From Denitrobacterium detoxificans (GTDB taxonomy: Bacteria > Actinomycetota > Coriobacteriia > Coriobacteriales > Eggerthellaceae), in the NCBI RefSeq assembly GCF_015062615.1, contig NZ_SUUH01000003.1:124001-188000 (forward strand): 64,000 bases of DNA, written 5' to 3'. Numbering within the stretch: the first letter of the stretch is position 1; each line of letters opens with the position of its first letter. Positions 51,557 to 59,686 of the stretch are shown piece by piece. The notes under the pieces were generated by a model. That model did not search any database and had not been told where the DNA came from. It saw only the letters and a program-made list of their open reading frames with translations. The position numbers were made by a program, and so were the translations under genes.

Positions 51557-52246
51557 ATGAACGATAACGCAGCGCGCATCCTCGTAGTAGACGACGAGCA
51601 GACCATCACCGATTTTGTCGGATACGCACTGAAGAAGGAAGGGTTCGAGCCCGACGTGGCAAGCAACGGCGAAGACGCCTTGGCCATGGCGGGGAAGAAC
51701 GACTACGACCTGTTCATTCTCGACATCATGCTGCCCGGTATGGACGGCTACGAACTGTGCCGCCGTCTGCGCAGCAAGACGAGCGCCCCGGTGCTGTTCC
51801 TCTCTGCGCGAGACACCGAACTCGACAAGGTCGTCGGCCTGGAAATTGGCGGTGACGACTACCTGAGCAAGCCCTTCGGCCTGCGCGAGCTCGTGGCACG
51901 CGTACGCGCCCTGCTTCGCCGCGGCACTGGCCAGATGGAACAGAGCCATGCCATCACGGCAAGCGGCATCACGCTCGACGAAGACGCTCACACTGCCGTG
52001 GGCGAATCGGGCCCCATCGACCTCACGCCGCGCGAGTTCGAATTGCTGGCCGCGCTCATGAAGCACGCGGGGAATGTGGTCTCCCGCGAAGACCTGCTGC
52101 GGGACGCATGGGGCTGGGAATACCTCACCGAAACGAAGACGGTCGACACGCACATCAAGCGCCTGCGCGACAAGATTTCCCAGGCGGGCTACGACGCCGC
52201 CATCGTGGAAACGGTGCGTGGCTACGGGTATCGCTTCCGTGCATAG
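51557..52246 (+). CDS. OmpR-family response regulator
   Basis: About 229 residues from ATG 51557, AAGGAG upstream. The receiver has the acidic pair D12-D13 in ILVVDDEQT, the phospho-acceptor D56 in LFILDIMLPGMDGY, and the switch Lys in YLSKPFGLRELVARVRALL. The C-terminal winged helix includes LTPREFELLAALMKHAGNVV and VDTHIKRLRDKI. It is expected to bind direct repeats as a dimer after phosphorylation by the adjacent kinase. The signal and targets are unknown. The kinase coding frame continues in phase with this gene after the TAG stop at 52244-52246, which is discussed under the kinase. Confidence 0.94.
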   Translation: MNDNAARILVVDDEQTITDFVGYALKKEGFEPDVASNGEDALAMAGKNDYDLFILDIMLPGMDGYELCRRLRSKTSAPVLFLSARDTELDKVVGLEIGGDDYLSKPFGLRELVARVRALLRRGTGQMEQSHAITASGITLDEDAHTAVGESGPIDLTPREFELLAALMKHAGNVVSREDLLRDAWGWEYLTETKTVDTHIKRLRDKISQAGYDAAIVETVRGYGYRFRA

Positions 52247-52339
52247 GGGCGCCTCACGAATAAACTCTCAACATATTTTGCGTGCTTCGTCACGCTGATC
52301 TGCATATTCGCTTGCGCTGCCATCCTCGTCATAGCAAGC

Positions 52340-53287
52340 GTGTATGGCGCCATCGATGCGTTTACGTTTAGCCTCATCGTGCCGCTGGCGCTGGCGATCT
52401 TCATGTTCTCGCTTGTCGTGGGGCATTTCATGGGCCAGCCGCTTTCCGATTTGCGTGACGCCATCAAGGCGTACCGCGCGGGCGACGCGAACGTGGACTT
52501 CCGCAGGCGCGGGGCGCTGCGCGAGGCCGACGATTTGGCCGTCGATTTCAAGGACCTGCTCGATTCCTCGTATGCCCAATGCGCCGACCTGTCGCGCAGG
52601 GAAAAGCAACAGGTTCAGTTCGTAGGCGATGTGGCTCACGAACTGCGCACGCCGCTTACGGCCATCCATGGAAACGCCGAGCTCCTTTCCGATCCCGACC
52701 TGCCTCCCGAGCTGCACGACAAGTTCTGCAACACCATCATTCGGGAAACGGAACGCCTTACGCGCCTTACGAATGACCTGCTCTCGCTGCAGCACATCGA
52801 AGGCGACAGCCACGTGCTCAACTTCAAGCGCATCAACTTGAAGCCGCTTGCTCAGGAAGCGGTGGATGCCCTGGCCCCGGTGCTAGCCGACCGACAGGCG
52901 AATGTCGAGATCACGGGCGAGGCGCCCGATGTGCTGGGTAATTGGGACCGGCTGAAGCAGGTCGTCTCGAACCTGGTGGACAATGCGAGTCGCTTCGTGG
53001 AGCCGGGTGGCCACATCCGCGTGGAACTGTATGGCGTGAAGGGCAATTCCGTCATCGCCGTGAAAGACGACGGTACGGGCTTCGGCGACGTGGATCCGAA
53101 GATGCTGTTCGAGCGCTTCTACCGCACCGACTTCAGTCGTGCCCGCAACACGGGTGGCAGTGGCCTGGGCTTGGCCATCGTGAAGAGCGTCGTGGAATCT
53201 CACGACGGCACGGTCGAGGCATACAATCTGCCCGAGGGCGGGGCATGCTTCATCGTGGCCATCCCCAGCGTGGGTAGCGCCTCCTAA
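52340..53287 (+). CDS. Sensor histidine kinase with non-canonical upstream start
   Basis: From the first canonical start (GTG 52340) the protein is about 315 residues with one membrane helix, then a HAMP-like region, the phospho-acceptor His100 in VGDVAHELRTPL, the N-box NLVDNASRFVEP, G1 VKDDGTGFG and G2 GSGLGLAIVKSV. Coding clearly extends upstream in frame. NKLSTYFACFVTLICIF and AACAILVIASVYG-like residues (52259-52345) form a first membrane helix typical of two-helix sensor kinases. However, no ATG, GTG or TTG lies between the regulator's stop and 52340. ACG at 52256, six bases after AGGGG, would start MNKLSTYFACF. I infer that translation begins there, or that the ACG is an altered ATG. 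The kinase and the regulator form one operon. Confidence 0.88.
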   Translation: MYGAIDAFTFSLIVPLALAIFMFSLVVGHFMGQPLSDLRDAIKAYRAGDANVDFRRRGALREADDLAVDFKDLLDSSYAQCADLSRREKQQVQFVGDVAHELRTPLTAIHGNAELLSDPDLPPELHDKFCNTIIRETERLTRLTNDLLSLQHIEGDSHVLNFKRINLKPLAQEAVDALAPVLADRQANVEITGEAPDVLGNWDRLKQVVSNLVDNASRFVEPGGHIRVELYGVKGNSVIAVKDDGTGFGDVDPKMLFERFYRTDFSRARNTGGSGLGLAIVKSVVESHDGTVEAYNLPEGGACFIVAIPSVGSAS

Positions 53288-53425
53288 GCCGTTCGCCGCC
53301 AAAACGCTCCTCGCGTCTCGTTTGCCGTCGTGCGGGGCATCACCCCTATCGTGCCATTTTTGCCATATCCGTTCCGCTTTTGCGTCGTTCGCGGCAACCA
53401 CGCCAGCGTCGTCGCGCCCCTGAGA

Positions 53426-53431
53426 TACAAT
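53426..53431 (+). promoter_or_regulatory. Putative -10 box for fhs
   Basis: TACAAT lies 36 bases before the fhs ATG at 53467. No clear -35 hexamer is seen. The 138 bases between the kinase stop and this point show no other feature. Confidence 0.4.
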
Positions 53432-53466
53432 GCGCCTAGGTGAAGTCCGCGAGAGAAAGGCGCTGC

Positions 53467-55134
53467 ATGCTGACCGATATCGAAATCGCCCAGGCGACCA
53501 AGGCTCGTCCCATTACCGAGATTGCCGATGTGGCCGGTGTTCCCCGCGAATACCTGGAGCTTTACGGCAATACGAAGGCTAAAGTCGATTACAACCTGCT
53601 GCGCGATTCACAGCATGAAGATGGCAAGCTCGTACTCGTTACCGCCATCAACCCCACTCCTGCGGGCGAAGGCAAGACCACCACGACGGTGGGCCTGGCC
53701 GACGCCATGAACCTCATTGGCAAGAAGACGGTCGTTGCCCTGCGCGAGCCGTCGCTTGGCCCGGTGTTCGGCATCAAGGGAGGCGCTGCCGGCGGCGGCT
53801 ATGCCCAGGTTATCCCCATGGAGGACATCAACCTGCATTTCACGGGCGACTTCCACGCCATCGGCGCTGCTAACAACCTGCTCGCCGCGCTGCTCGACGC
53901 GCACATCCACAACGGCAACGAGCTCGACATCGATACGCGCCGCATCACGTGGAAGCGCGTCGTCGACATGAACGATCGCCAGCTGCGTCACGTGGTCGAC
54001 GGCCTGGGCGGCAAGGCCAACGGCGTGCCGCGCGAAGACGGCTTCGACATCACGGTGGCCAGCGAGGTCATGGCCATCTTCTGCTTGGCCACATCCATCA
54101 CCGACCTGAAGGAGCGCCTGGGCCGTATCGTAGTCGGCTACAACCATGCTGGCGAGCCCGTTACCGCACATCAGCTGCATGCCGAAGGCGCCATGGCTGC
54201 GCTTCTGAAGGACGCGCTCAAGCCCAACTTGGTTCAGACGCTGGAAGGCACGCCCGCGTTCATCCACGGCGGCCCGTTCGCAAACATCGCGCATGGCTGC
54301 AACTCCATCATGGCTACCCGCATGGCCATGGCCCTGGGCGATTACTGCATCACCGAGGCCGGCTTCGGCGCCGACCTGGGTGCCGAGAAGTTCCTGGACA
54401 TCAAGTGCCGCCTTACGGGCCTGAAGCCCGACGCGGTGGTCGTCGTTGCTACGGTGCGCGCGCTGAAGAATCATGGCGGCGTTCCGAAAGACCAGCTCAA
54501 CGACGAGAATCTCGAGGCGCTCGAGGCTGGCCTGCCCAACCTCCTGCAGCACGTGGAAAACATTACGAAGGTCTACAAGCTTCCCTGCGTGGTTGCCATC
54601 AACGCATTCCCGACCGACACGAAAGCCGAGCTCGATTTGGTCGAAGCCAAGTGCAAGGAACTGGGCGTGAACGTGGCGCTTTCCGAGGTGTGGGCTCAGG
54701 GCGGCAAGGGCGGCACGGCGCTGGCCGAAGAGGTCGTGCGCCTGTGCGAGCAGCCCAACGACTTCTCGTTTAGCTACGAGCTGGAAGGTGGCATCGCCGA
54801 CAAGATTCGCACGCTGTCCAAGCGCATCTATCGCGCCGATGACGTGGATTTCACGGCCGCTGCGAAGAAGGAAATCGCCGAGCTCGAGCGCCTTGGCTTC
54901 GGTGACATGCCCGTATGCATGGCGAAGACCCAGTACAGCTTTAGCGACGACGCCTCGCTGCTGGGCGCGCCCCGCGGCTTCCGCATGACGGTGCGCAACG
55001 TGAAGGTCAGCGCAGGTGCGGGCTTTATCGTCGCGCTCACGGGTAGTATCATGACGATGCCCGGCTTGGGCAAGCATCCCGCGGCGTTCAACATCGACGT
55101 CGACGAGACGGGCAAGATTACCGGTCTGTTCTAA
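53467..55134 (+). CDS. fhs: Formate-tetrahydrofolate ligase
   Basis: About 555 residues, the standard length, from ATG 53467 with GAAAGG upstream. It joins formate to tetrahydrofolate using ATP. The P-loop is PTPAGEGKTTTTVGLADAM (about 65-83). REPSLGPVFGIKGGAAGGGYAQV and EAGFGADLGAEKFLDIKCR are family signatures near the formyl-phosphate site. NAFPTDTKAELDLVEAKC and the C-terminal TGSIMTMPGLGKHPAA are complete. With fchA and folD immediately downstream it forms the formate-to-methylene-THF branch used by acetogens and by purine-forming anaerobes. No other Wood-Ljungdahl genes are in the window. A stem-loop lies between it and fchA. Confidence 0.96.
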   Translation: MLTDIEIAQATKARPITEIADVAGVPREYLELYGNTKAKVDYNLLRDSQHEDGKLVLVTAINPTPAGEGKTTTTVGLADAMNLIGKKTVVALREPSLGPVFGIKGGAAGGGYAQVIPMEDINLHFTGDFHAIGAANNLLAALLDAHIHNGNELDIDTRRITWKRVVDMNDRQLRHVVDGLGGKANGVPREDGFDITVASEVMAIFCLATSITDLKERLGRIVVGYNHAGEPVTAHQLHAEGAMAALLKDALKPNLVQTLEGTPAFIHGGPFANIAHGCNSIMATRMAMALGDYCITEAGFGADLGAEKFLDIKCRLTGLKPDAVVVVATVRALKNHGGVPKDQLNDENLEALEAGLPNLLQHVENITKVYKLPCVVAINAFPTDTKAELDLVEAKCKELGVNVALSEVWAQGGKGGTALAEEVVRLCEQPNDFSFSYELEGGIADKIRTLSKRIYRADDVDFTAAAKKEIAELERLGFGDMPVCMAKTQYSFSDDASLLGAPRGFRMTVRNVKVSAGAGFIVALTGSIMTMPGLGKHPAAFNIDVDETGKITGLF

Positions 55135-55171
55135 ATGCATCCGCGTAGCTACGTGGTCATATGAGATATGG

Positions 55172-55200
55172 GAAGCGGGAAGGTTCTGCCTTCCCGCTTC
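55172..55200 (+). terminator. Perfect 12-bp stem-loop between fhs and fchA
   Basis: GAAGCGGGAAGG at 55172-55183 pairs exactly with CCTTCCCGCTTC at 55189-55200 over TTCTG. It is only 15 bases before fchA and lacks a T-run. It may be a partial terminator that lowers fchA-folD relative to fhs, or an mRNA-protecting structure. Confidence 0.6.
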
Positions 55201-55214
55201 TGTAAGGTGGGGAA

Positions 55215-55829
55215 ATGGTCGACACTACGTTTATCGACAAGTTGGCGAGCGCCGATCCTACGCCCGGCGGTGGTGGGGCCTGCGCCTATTGCGGCGCCCT
55301 TGCTGCGGCCCTGGGCTCCATGGTGGGAAACCTTACGGTGGGCAAGCCGAAGTACGCGCAGGTGGAAGAGCGCGTGAAGGAAACCCTTGGCGAGCTCGAA
55401 GCGCTGCGCGTTCGCTTGCTGGGGCTCATCGACGAAGACGCCCGCGCGTTTGCGCCTCTGGCTGCGGCGTATGGCATGCCGCGCAGCACGCCCGAAGAGC
55501 TTGCCGAGCGCGACGCTGCGTTGCAGGCGGCACTCGTGGGCGCAACGGAAGCGCCGCTCGCAATCATGAACGCGTGCGTGCGTGTCATCGAGCTGTGTGA
55601 CGTCATGGCGCATGATGGCAGCCGCCTGGCGGTCAGCGATGCTGGCGTTGCGGCGGCGTTTGCCCGCGCGGCGCTTATGGGAGCATCGCTCAACGTGTAT
55701 ATCAACGCGAAGTCTCTCGCAGATGCTTCCGCGGCGGACGCCTATCGCGCTCAGGCCGATGCCCTCATCGCGGAATACGCCGCAAAGGCCCAGGCAACAT
55801 TCGATTACGTTGCGCAGGAGGTGCGCTAG
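55215..55829 (+). CDS. fchA: Methenyltetrahydrofolate cyclohydrolase (FchA / formiminotransferase-cyclodeaminase family)
   Basis: About 204 residues from ATG 55215, AAGGTGGGG upstream. It belongs to the all-helical cyclodeaminase/cyclohydrolase family. FIDKLASADPTPGGGGACAYCGALAAALGSMVGNLTVG is the conserved N-terminal block with PTPGGG, and VGKPKY plus the later LCDVMAHDGSRLAVSDAGVAAAFARAAL make up the rest of the site. Without a formiminotransferase domain it is expected to hydrolyse methenyl-THF to 10-formyl-THF. Its placement between fhs and folD supports the C1 role rather than histidine breakdown. It ends one base before folD starts, so the two are coupled. Confidence 0.93.
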   Translation: MVDTTFIDKLASADPTPGGGGACAYCGALAAALGSMVGNLTVGKPKYAQVEERVKETLGELEALRVRLLGLIDEDARAFAPLAAAYGMPRSTPEELAERDAALQAALVGATEAPLAIMNACVRVIELCDVMAHDGSRLAVSDAGVAAAFARAALMGASLNVYINAKSLADASAADAYRAQADALIAEYAAKAQATFDYVAQEVR

Positions 55830-55830
55830 C

Positions 55831-56688
55831 ATGGCCCGTATTCTTTCCGGTAAGGAAGTCGTCCAGGCAATGGCCCCTGGCTTGAAGGAACGCGTGCAGG
55901 GGTGCGTCGAAGCTGGTGCGCAGCCTACGCTCGCCATCTTGCGCGTGGGCGAAAACCCCAGCGACCTTAGCTACGAGCGCACGGCATGTAAGCGCGCCGA
56001 GGTGCTTGGGGTGGGCATTCGCTCCATCGTGCTTCCCGCCAACGCAACGAATGAGCAGCTTCTTGATGCGATTGCGCAGGTAAACGCCGACGAATTCATT
56101 CATGGCTGTCTTATGTTCCGTCCGTTGCCTGCCGGTCTCGACGAGGCGGCAGCGTGCGCGGCACTCGATGCGCGCAAGGATATCGATGGCATCTCGCCCG
56201 CATCGCTCGCGCGCGTGTTTACGGGTGCGGGCTACGGCTTCCCGCCGGCAACGGCCCAGGCCTGCATGCACGTGCTCGATCATTATGGCGTGCAGCTGCA
56301 TGGCGCCCGCGTCGTTGTGGTGGGCCGCAGCCTGGTCATCGGCAAGCCCGTGGCCATGATGCTGCTCGCGCGCAACGCCACCGTTACCATGTGCCATTCG
56401 CGTACCGAGGACCTTGCGGCTCGTTGCCGCGAGGCCGATGTCGTCATTTGCGCGACGGGGCGTGCGAAGGCGTTTGGAGCGGAATGCTTTGCGCCTGGTC
56501 AGACGGTCATTGATGTGGGCATCAACTTCGACGAGGCGGGGAATCTGTGCGGCGACGTCGACTTCGACGCGGCCGAGCCCATTGTTGGGGCAATCACGCC
56601 CGTCCCCGGTGGCATTGGCACGGTTACCACGTCTACTACCATGGAGCACGTCATCCATTCGTGCGAAAGCGCGCTCGGAATCGCGTAA
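55831..56688 (+). CDS. folD: Methylene-THF dehydrogenase FolD, apparently lacking cyclohydrolase residues
   Basis: About 285 residues from ATG 55831, with AGGAGGTG in the end of fchA. Bifunctional FolD enzymes oxidise methylene-THF and hydrolyse methenyl-THF. The NAD(P) motif GRSLVIGKPVAMMLL and the closing ITPVPGGIGTVTTSTTMEHV are intact. The usual YxxxK active site reads Y48-E-R-T-A52, so the catalytic lysine position is Ala, with a Lys two residues later. The usual VQLPLP reads M95-F96-R97-PLP, replacing the essential Gln by Phe. KDIDG keeps the Asp. The typical PCTP motif is PPAT. These changes predict a dehydrogenase with little cyclohydrolase activity, matched by the coupled fchA. Confidence 0.92.
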   Translation: MARILSGKEVVQAMAPGLKERVQGCVEAGAQPTLAILRVGENPSDLSYERTACKRAEVLGVGIRSIVLPANATNEQLLDAIAQVNADEFIHGCLMFRPLPAGLDEAAACAALDARKDIDGISPASLARVFTGAGYGFPPATAQACMHVLDHYGVQLHGARVVVVGRSLVIGKPVAMMLLARNATVTMCHSRTEDLAARCREADVVICATGRAKAFGAECFAPGQTVIDVGINFDEAGNLCGDVDFDAAEPIVGAITPVPGGIGTVTTSTTMEHVIHSCESALGIA

Positions 56689-56759
56689 TCCCGCGGCTTG
56701 CGCGCGTGGCGGTACCTTGCGCGCAAGCTGTTATTCGTTTGAAGACGGGTCGGGGGCGC

Positions 56760-56765
56760 TACAAT
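56760..56765 (+). promoter_or_regulatory. Putative leaderless promoter of tsaE
   Basis: TACAAT lies six bases before the ATG at 56772, placing transcription at or next to the start codon. TTGAAG (56739-56744) is a possible -35 at the short spacing of 15 bases. No ribosome-binding sequence precedes the ATG, which fits a leaderless mRNA. Confidence 0.5.
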
Positions 56766-56771
56766 AGCGGC

Positions 56772-57278
56772 ATGAACGATGAACTCGCATATACGTGCAC
56801 GTGCGCCGACCTGGAACAGACGGGCGCCCTGGCTTCCCAGCTCGCCCCGCTTCTGCGCGCGGGCGACGTCGTTATGCTCAATGGCGATCTGGGTGCTGGC
56901 AAGACCAGCTTCGTCCAGGCCGTTGCGCGTGCCCTTGGCGTCACCGATGACGTCACGAGTCCCACGTTTACCATTCAGCTTACTTACGAAAGCGGTTCGC
57001 TCGTGCTAAATCATTTCGACCTGTATCGTCTCGACGATGCCGATCAACTCTACGACCTGGGCTATTGGGAAACGCTCGAGGGGTGTGGCGTCTCCTTCGT
57101 GGAATGGGGCGAAAAGTTCCCCGATGAAGCGCCGGAAGACTACCTGGAGCTGCTGCTTTCTGCAAATAGCAAGGGCGGCCGCGATTATCGCGTCATCGCC
57201 CGCGGCAAGCGCGCGAACCAGCTGCTGTTCAACTGGGTGCAGGCTGCCCCAGATGCCTGGCATCGCCTGGGCGAATAG
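56772..57278 (+). CDS. tsaE: tRNA threonylcarbamoyladenosine biosynthesis ATPase TsaE
   Basis: About 168 residues. TsaE is the ATPase that works with TsaB and TsaD to make t6A37 in ANN-decoding tRNAs. VVMLNGDLGAGKTSFVQAVARALG holds the P-loop; TSPTFTIQLTYESGSLVLNHFDLYRLDDAD holds switch I, with the conserved Thr of PTF, and the HFDLYR Walker B-like Asp. FVEWGEKFPD is the third conserved motif. The last 40 residues are rich in basic residues. A -10 box stands directly before the ATG. The TsaB-RimI-TsaD fusion starts 39 bases later, so all the late t6A functions are adjacent; TsaC is not in the window. Confidence 0.93.
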   Translation: MNDELAYTCTCADLEQTGALASQLAPLLRAGDVVMLNGDLGAGKTSFVQAVARALGVTDDVTSPTFTIQLTYESGSLVLNHFDLYRLDDADQLYDLGYWETLEGCGVSFVEWGEKFPDEAPEDYLELLLSANSKGGRDYRVIARGKRANQLLFNWVQAAPDAWHRLGE

Positions 57279-57316
57279 CGTTTCGCTGGGCTAGCGTGCT
57301 TTTGGGAAAGATTCCG

Positions 57317-59677
57317 ATGAAACCTACGTACATCCTCGCATTCGACACGGCAAACGAAGTCATCGCCCTGGGCTTGGGCATTCTGAGTTCTGAAACCCGT
57401 TCGGTGGAGTGCGTCGCCTCGCGCCGCATTCCCGCGCATCGCGCTTCGAACACGCAGTTGCTGCCCGCCATCCAGGAGCTTCTGAATGAAGCGGGCGTTG
57501 CGCGCGATGGCGTTGCATGCGTTGCCTGCGGCCGTGGGCCAGGAAGCTTCACGGGCGTGCGCATCTGCATTGCCTCCGCGAAGGGCGTGGCTCAGGCTCT
57601 GCGCGTGCCCCTCGTGGGCGTATCCACGCTCGATGCCATTGCCTGGCAGCTTCAGGCGGCGGGCCATCGCGGCCGCGCGCTCGTGCTGGCCGATGCCATG
57701 CGCAAGGAAGTTTATCCCGTTCGCTATGAGCTTTCCGACCAGGCTGCCGAGCGCTTGGAGCCCGATACCGTCGTGAAGGCGCAGACATTCGCCGAATCCC
57801 TCGCGCACGGCGACGATGTGCTCATTGCGGGCGACGCGCTCGAAAAGTACGCCGAGCTGTTTCAGAATGCGGGCTCTCTTGCCCCGCGCGAGCTTTGGAC
57901 GCCCGAAGGTGCGGGCCTGCTTGCGGCCGTGCAGGCGGCCTGGCGGGCGGGTACGATTGATCCGTTCGACGCGCGCCGTCACGACCCGGCGCTGCTACTG
58001 CCGGTGTACACGCGCCTTTCCGATGCGGAAGAGAACGAGCGCGTCCGCCTGTCTTCTTCCGAGCCCAAGAACCTGCGCACGGGCGTGCAGCATGCTGGTG
58101 TGCGCGATGGGGAAGCGCAGGAGATCGTATACCGCCCCCTCGACGCCGCGCATGCCGCCGACGTTGCCCAGCTCGAGGCTACTGCCATGGGCACCGATGC
58201 CTGGAACGAGCATTTGGTCGTCGATGAGCTGCCCCGCAAGGATCGTAGCTGGTGGGCTGCGTACGATACCAGCGGCACGCTGGTAGGGTATGCAGGCGGT
58301 TGGATTACCGACGGCCAGTTGCAGATCTTGAAGATTGCGGTGGACCCCGCGTTTCGTCGTCGTGGCATTGCCCGTGTGCTCATTGCCCGCGTGGCCAGTG
58401 ATGCGCGCGACCTGGGGGCACGTACGTGCTCGTTGGAGGTGCGTGCAAGCAATCTGGGTGCGCAGTCGTTCTACGCCTCGCTCGATTTCGCTCCCATCGG
58501 CACGCGTCCGCATTACTACAGCGACCGCGAGGATGCGGTCATCATGGAAGGCCCGCTGCCGCTTGAAGAGCGTGACGTGGCGGGTATGACGCTGCGCGTT
58601 GACGCCGCTGCCATGCAGGACGCTCCTGCGAATGTGGCGCATCCGCTGATTCTGGCTATTGAGTCGTCGTGCGACGAGACCGCCGCGGCCATCATCGACG
58701 GCAAGGGCGAAATCCTGGCCGATACCGTGGCCAGCCAGATTGACTTCCATGCGCGCTTCGGCGGCGTGGTTCCCGAAATCGCAAGCCGCAAGCACGTTGA
58801 GGCCATCTGCGGCGTGGTGCAGGTGTGTCTGGAAAGCGCCGCTGCCCGCCTGGGCGTCCCCGCGCTTTCCCTGGCCAACATGGACGCCATTTCCTGCACG
58901 TATGCCCCTGGCCTGGTGGGTGCGCTCGTGGTGGGCGTTGCCTACGCTAAGGCTGCCGCGTGGGCTGCAGACGTGCCGTTCGTGCGCGTGAATCACTTGG
59001 AGGGGCACCTCTACGCGAACAAGATCGCCACGCCTGACATGACGCCTCCCATGGTGGTTTCGCTTGTCTCGGGCGGGCACACCATGCTCGTGCACGTGCG
59101 TGACTGGGGCGATTATCGTATTCTGGGCTCCACGATCGACGACGCCGTGGGCGAGGCGTTCGACAAGGTGGCGAAGGCCCTGGGTCTGGGCTATCCGGGC
59201 GGCCCCATCATCTCGAAGCTTGCCGCCCAGGGAAATGCGAAGGCCGTTCGCTTCCCGCGCGCCATGATGCATTCGGGCGACCTGCGCTTCTCGCTTTCGG
59301 GCTTGAAGACGGCCGTTATTACGTATATCAACCAGCAGCGTGCCGAAGGCGCTGAGTTGAACCTGCCCGATATTGCCGCAAGCTTCCAGGCTGCGGTTAT
59401 CGATGTGCAGGTGGCGAAGGCGGAAACCGCCCTGCGCGAAACGGGCGCCAGGGAATTCTGCCTGGGTGGTGGCGTGGCCGCCAACCCGGCCCTGCGCGCG
59501 GCCTACGAGCGCATGTGCCGCAAGCGTGGCGTGCGCCTTACCATGCCGCCGCTTTCCGCATGCACCGACAACGCTGCCATGATCGCCCTCGTTGCGCTCG
59601 ATCGCTTCAACCAGGGCAAGACGAGCGGGCTCGATGCCGACGCCTGCGCCCATACGAACCTGGAAGAGCCTTACTAG
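57317..59677 (+). CDS. tsaB-rimI-tsaD: Fused TsaB-RimI-TsaD
   Basis: About 786 residues in one uninterrupted frame; ATG 57317 follows GGGAAAG at six bases. Residues 1 to about 230 are TsaB (YILAFDTANEVIALGLGI, CGRGPGSFTGVRICIASAKG). Residues about 268-415 are a RimI-type GNAT acetyltransferase (LQILKIAVDPAFRRRGIARVLI is its acetyl-CoA loop; LEVRASNLGAQSFYASLDF follows). Residues about 441-786 are TsaD: LAIESSCDETAAAI, the metal-binding HLEGHLYA, VSGGHTMLVHV, CLGGGVAANPALR and CTDNAAMIALVAL. TsaB and TsaD form the t6A transferase complex with TsaE, and RimI acetylates the N-terminal alanine of ribosomal protein S18. All three appear intact. Fusion enforces the TsaB-TsaD partnership at 1:1. Confidence 0.93.
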   Translation: MKPTYILAFDTANEVIALGLGILSSETRSVECVASRRIPAHRASNTQLLPAIQELLNEAGVARDGVACVACGRGPGSFTGVRICIASAKGVAQALRVPLVGVSTLDAIAWQLQAAGHRGRALVLADAMRKEVYPVRYELSDQAAERLEPDTVVKAQTFAESLAHGDDVLIAGDALEKYAELFQNAGSLAPRELWTPEGAGLLAAVQAAWRAGTIDPFDARRHDPALLLPVYTRLSDAEENERVRLSSSEPKNLRTGVQHAGVRDGEAQEIVYRPLDAAHAADVAQLEATAMGTDAWNEHLVVDELPRKDRSWWAAYDTSGTLVGYAGGWITDGQLQILKIAVDPAFRRRGIARVLIARVASDARDLGARTCSLEVRASNLGAQSFYASLDFAPIGTRPHYYSDREDAVIMEGPLPLEERDVAGMTLRVDAAAMQDAPANVAHPLILAIESSCDETAAAIIDGKGEILADTVASQIDFHARFGGVVPEIASRKHVEAICGVVQVCLESAAARLGVPALSLANMDAISCTYAPGLVGALVVGVAYAKAAAWAADVPFVRVNHLEGHLYANKIATPDMTPPMVVSLVSGGHTMLVHVRDWGDYRILGSTIDDAVGEAFDKVAKALGLGYPGGPIISKLAAQGNAKAVRFPRAMMHSGDLRFSLSGLKTAVITYINQQRAEGAELNLPDIAASFQAAVIDVQVAKAETALRETGAREFCLGGGVAANPALRAAYERMCRKRGVRLTMPPLSACTDNAAMIALVALDRFNQGKTSGLDADACAHTNLEEPY

Positions 59678-59686
59678 GAGCCCACT

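Noticed and set aside
52244..52246. Response regulator and kinase as one protein through read-through of TAG
   Set aside because: A good ribosome-binding sequence follows the stop and separate proteins are the norm. Kept only as a remote possibility in the kinase finding.
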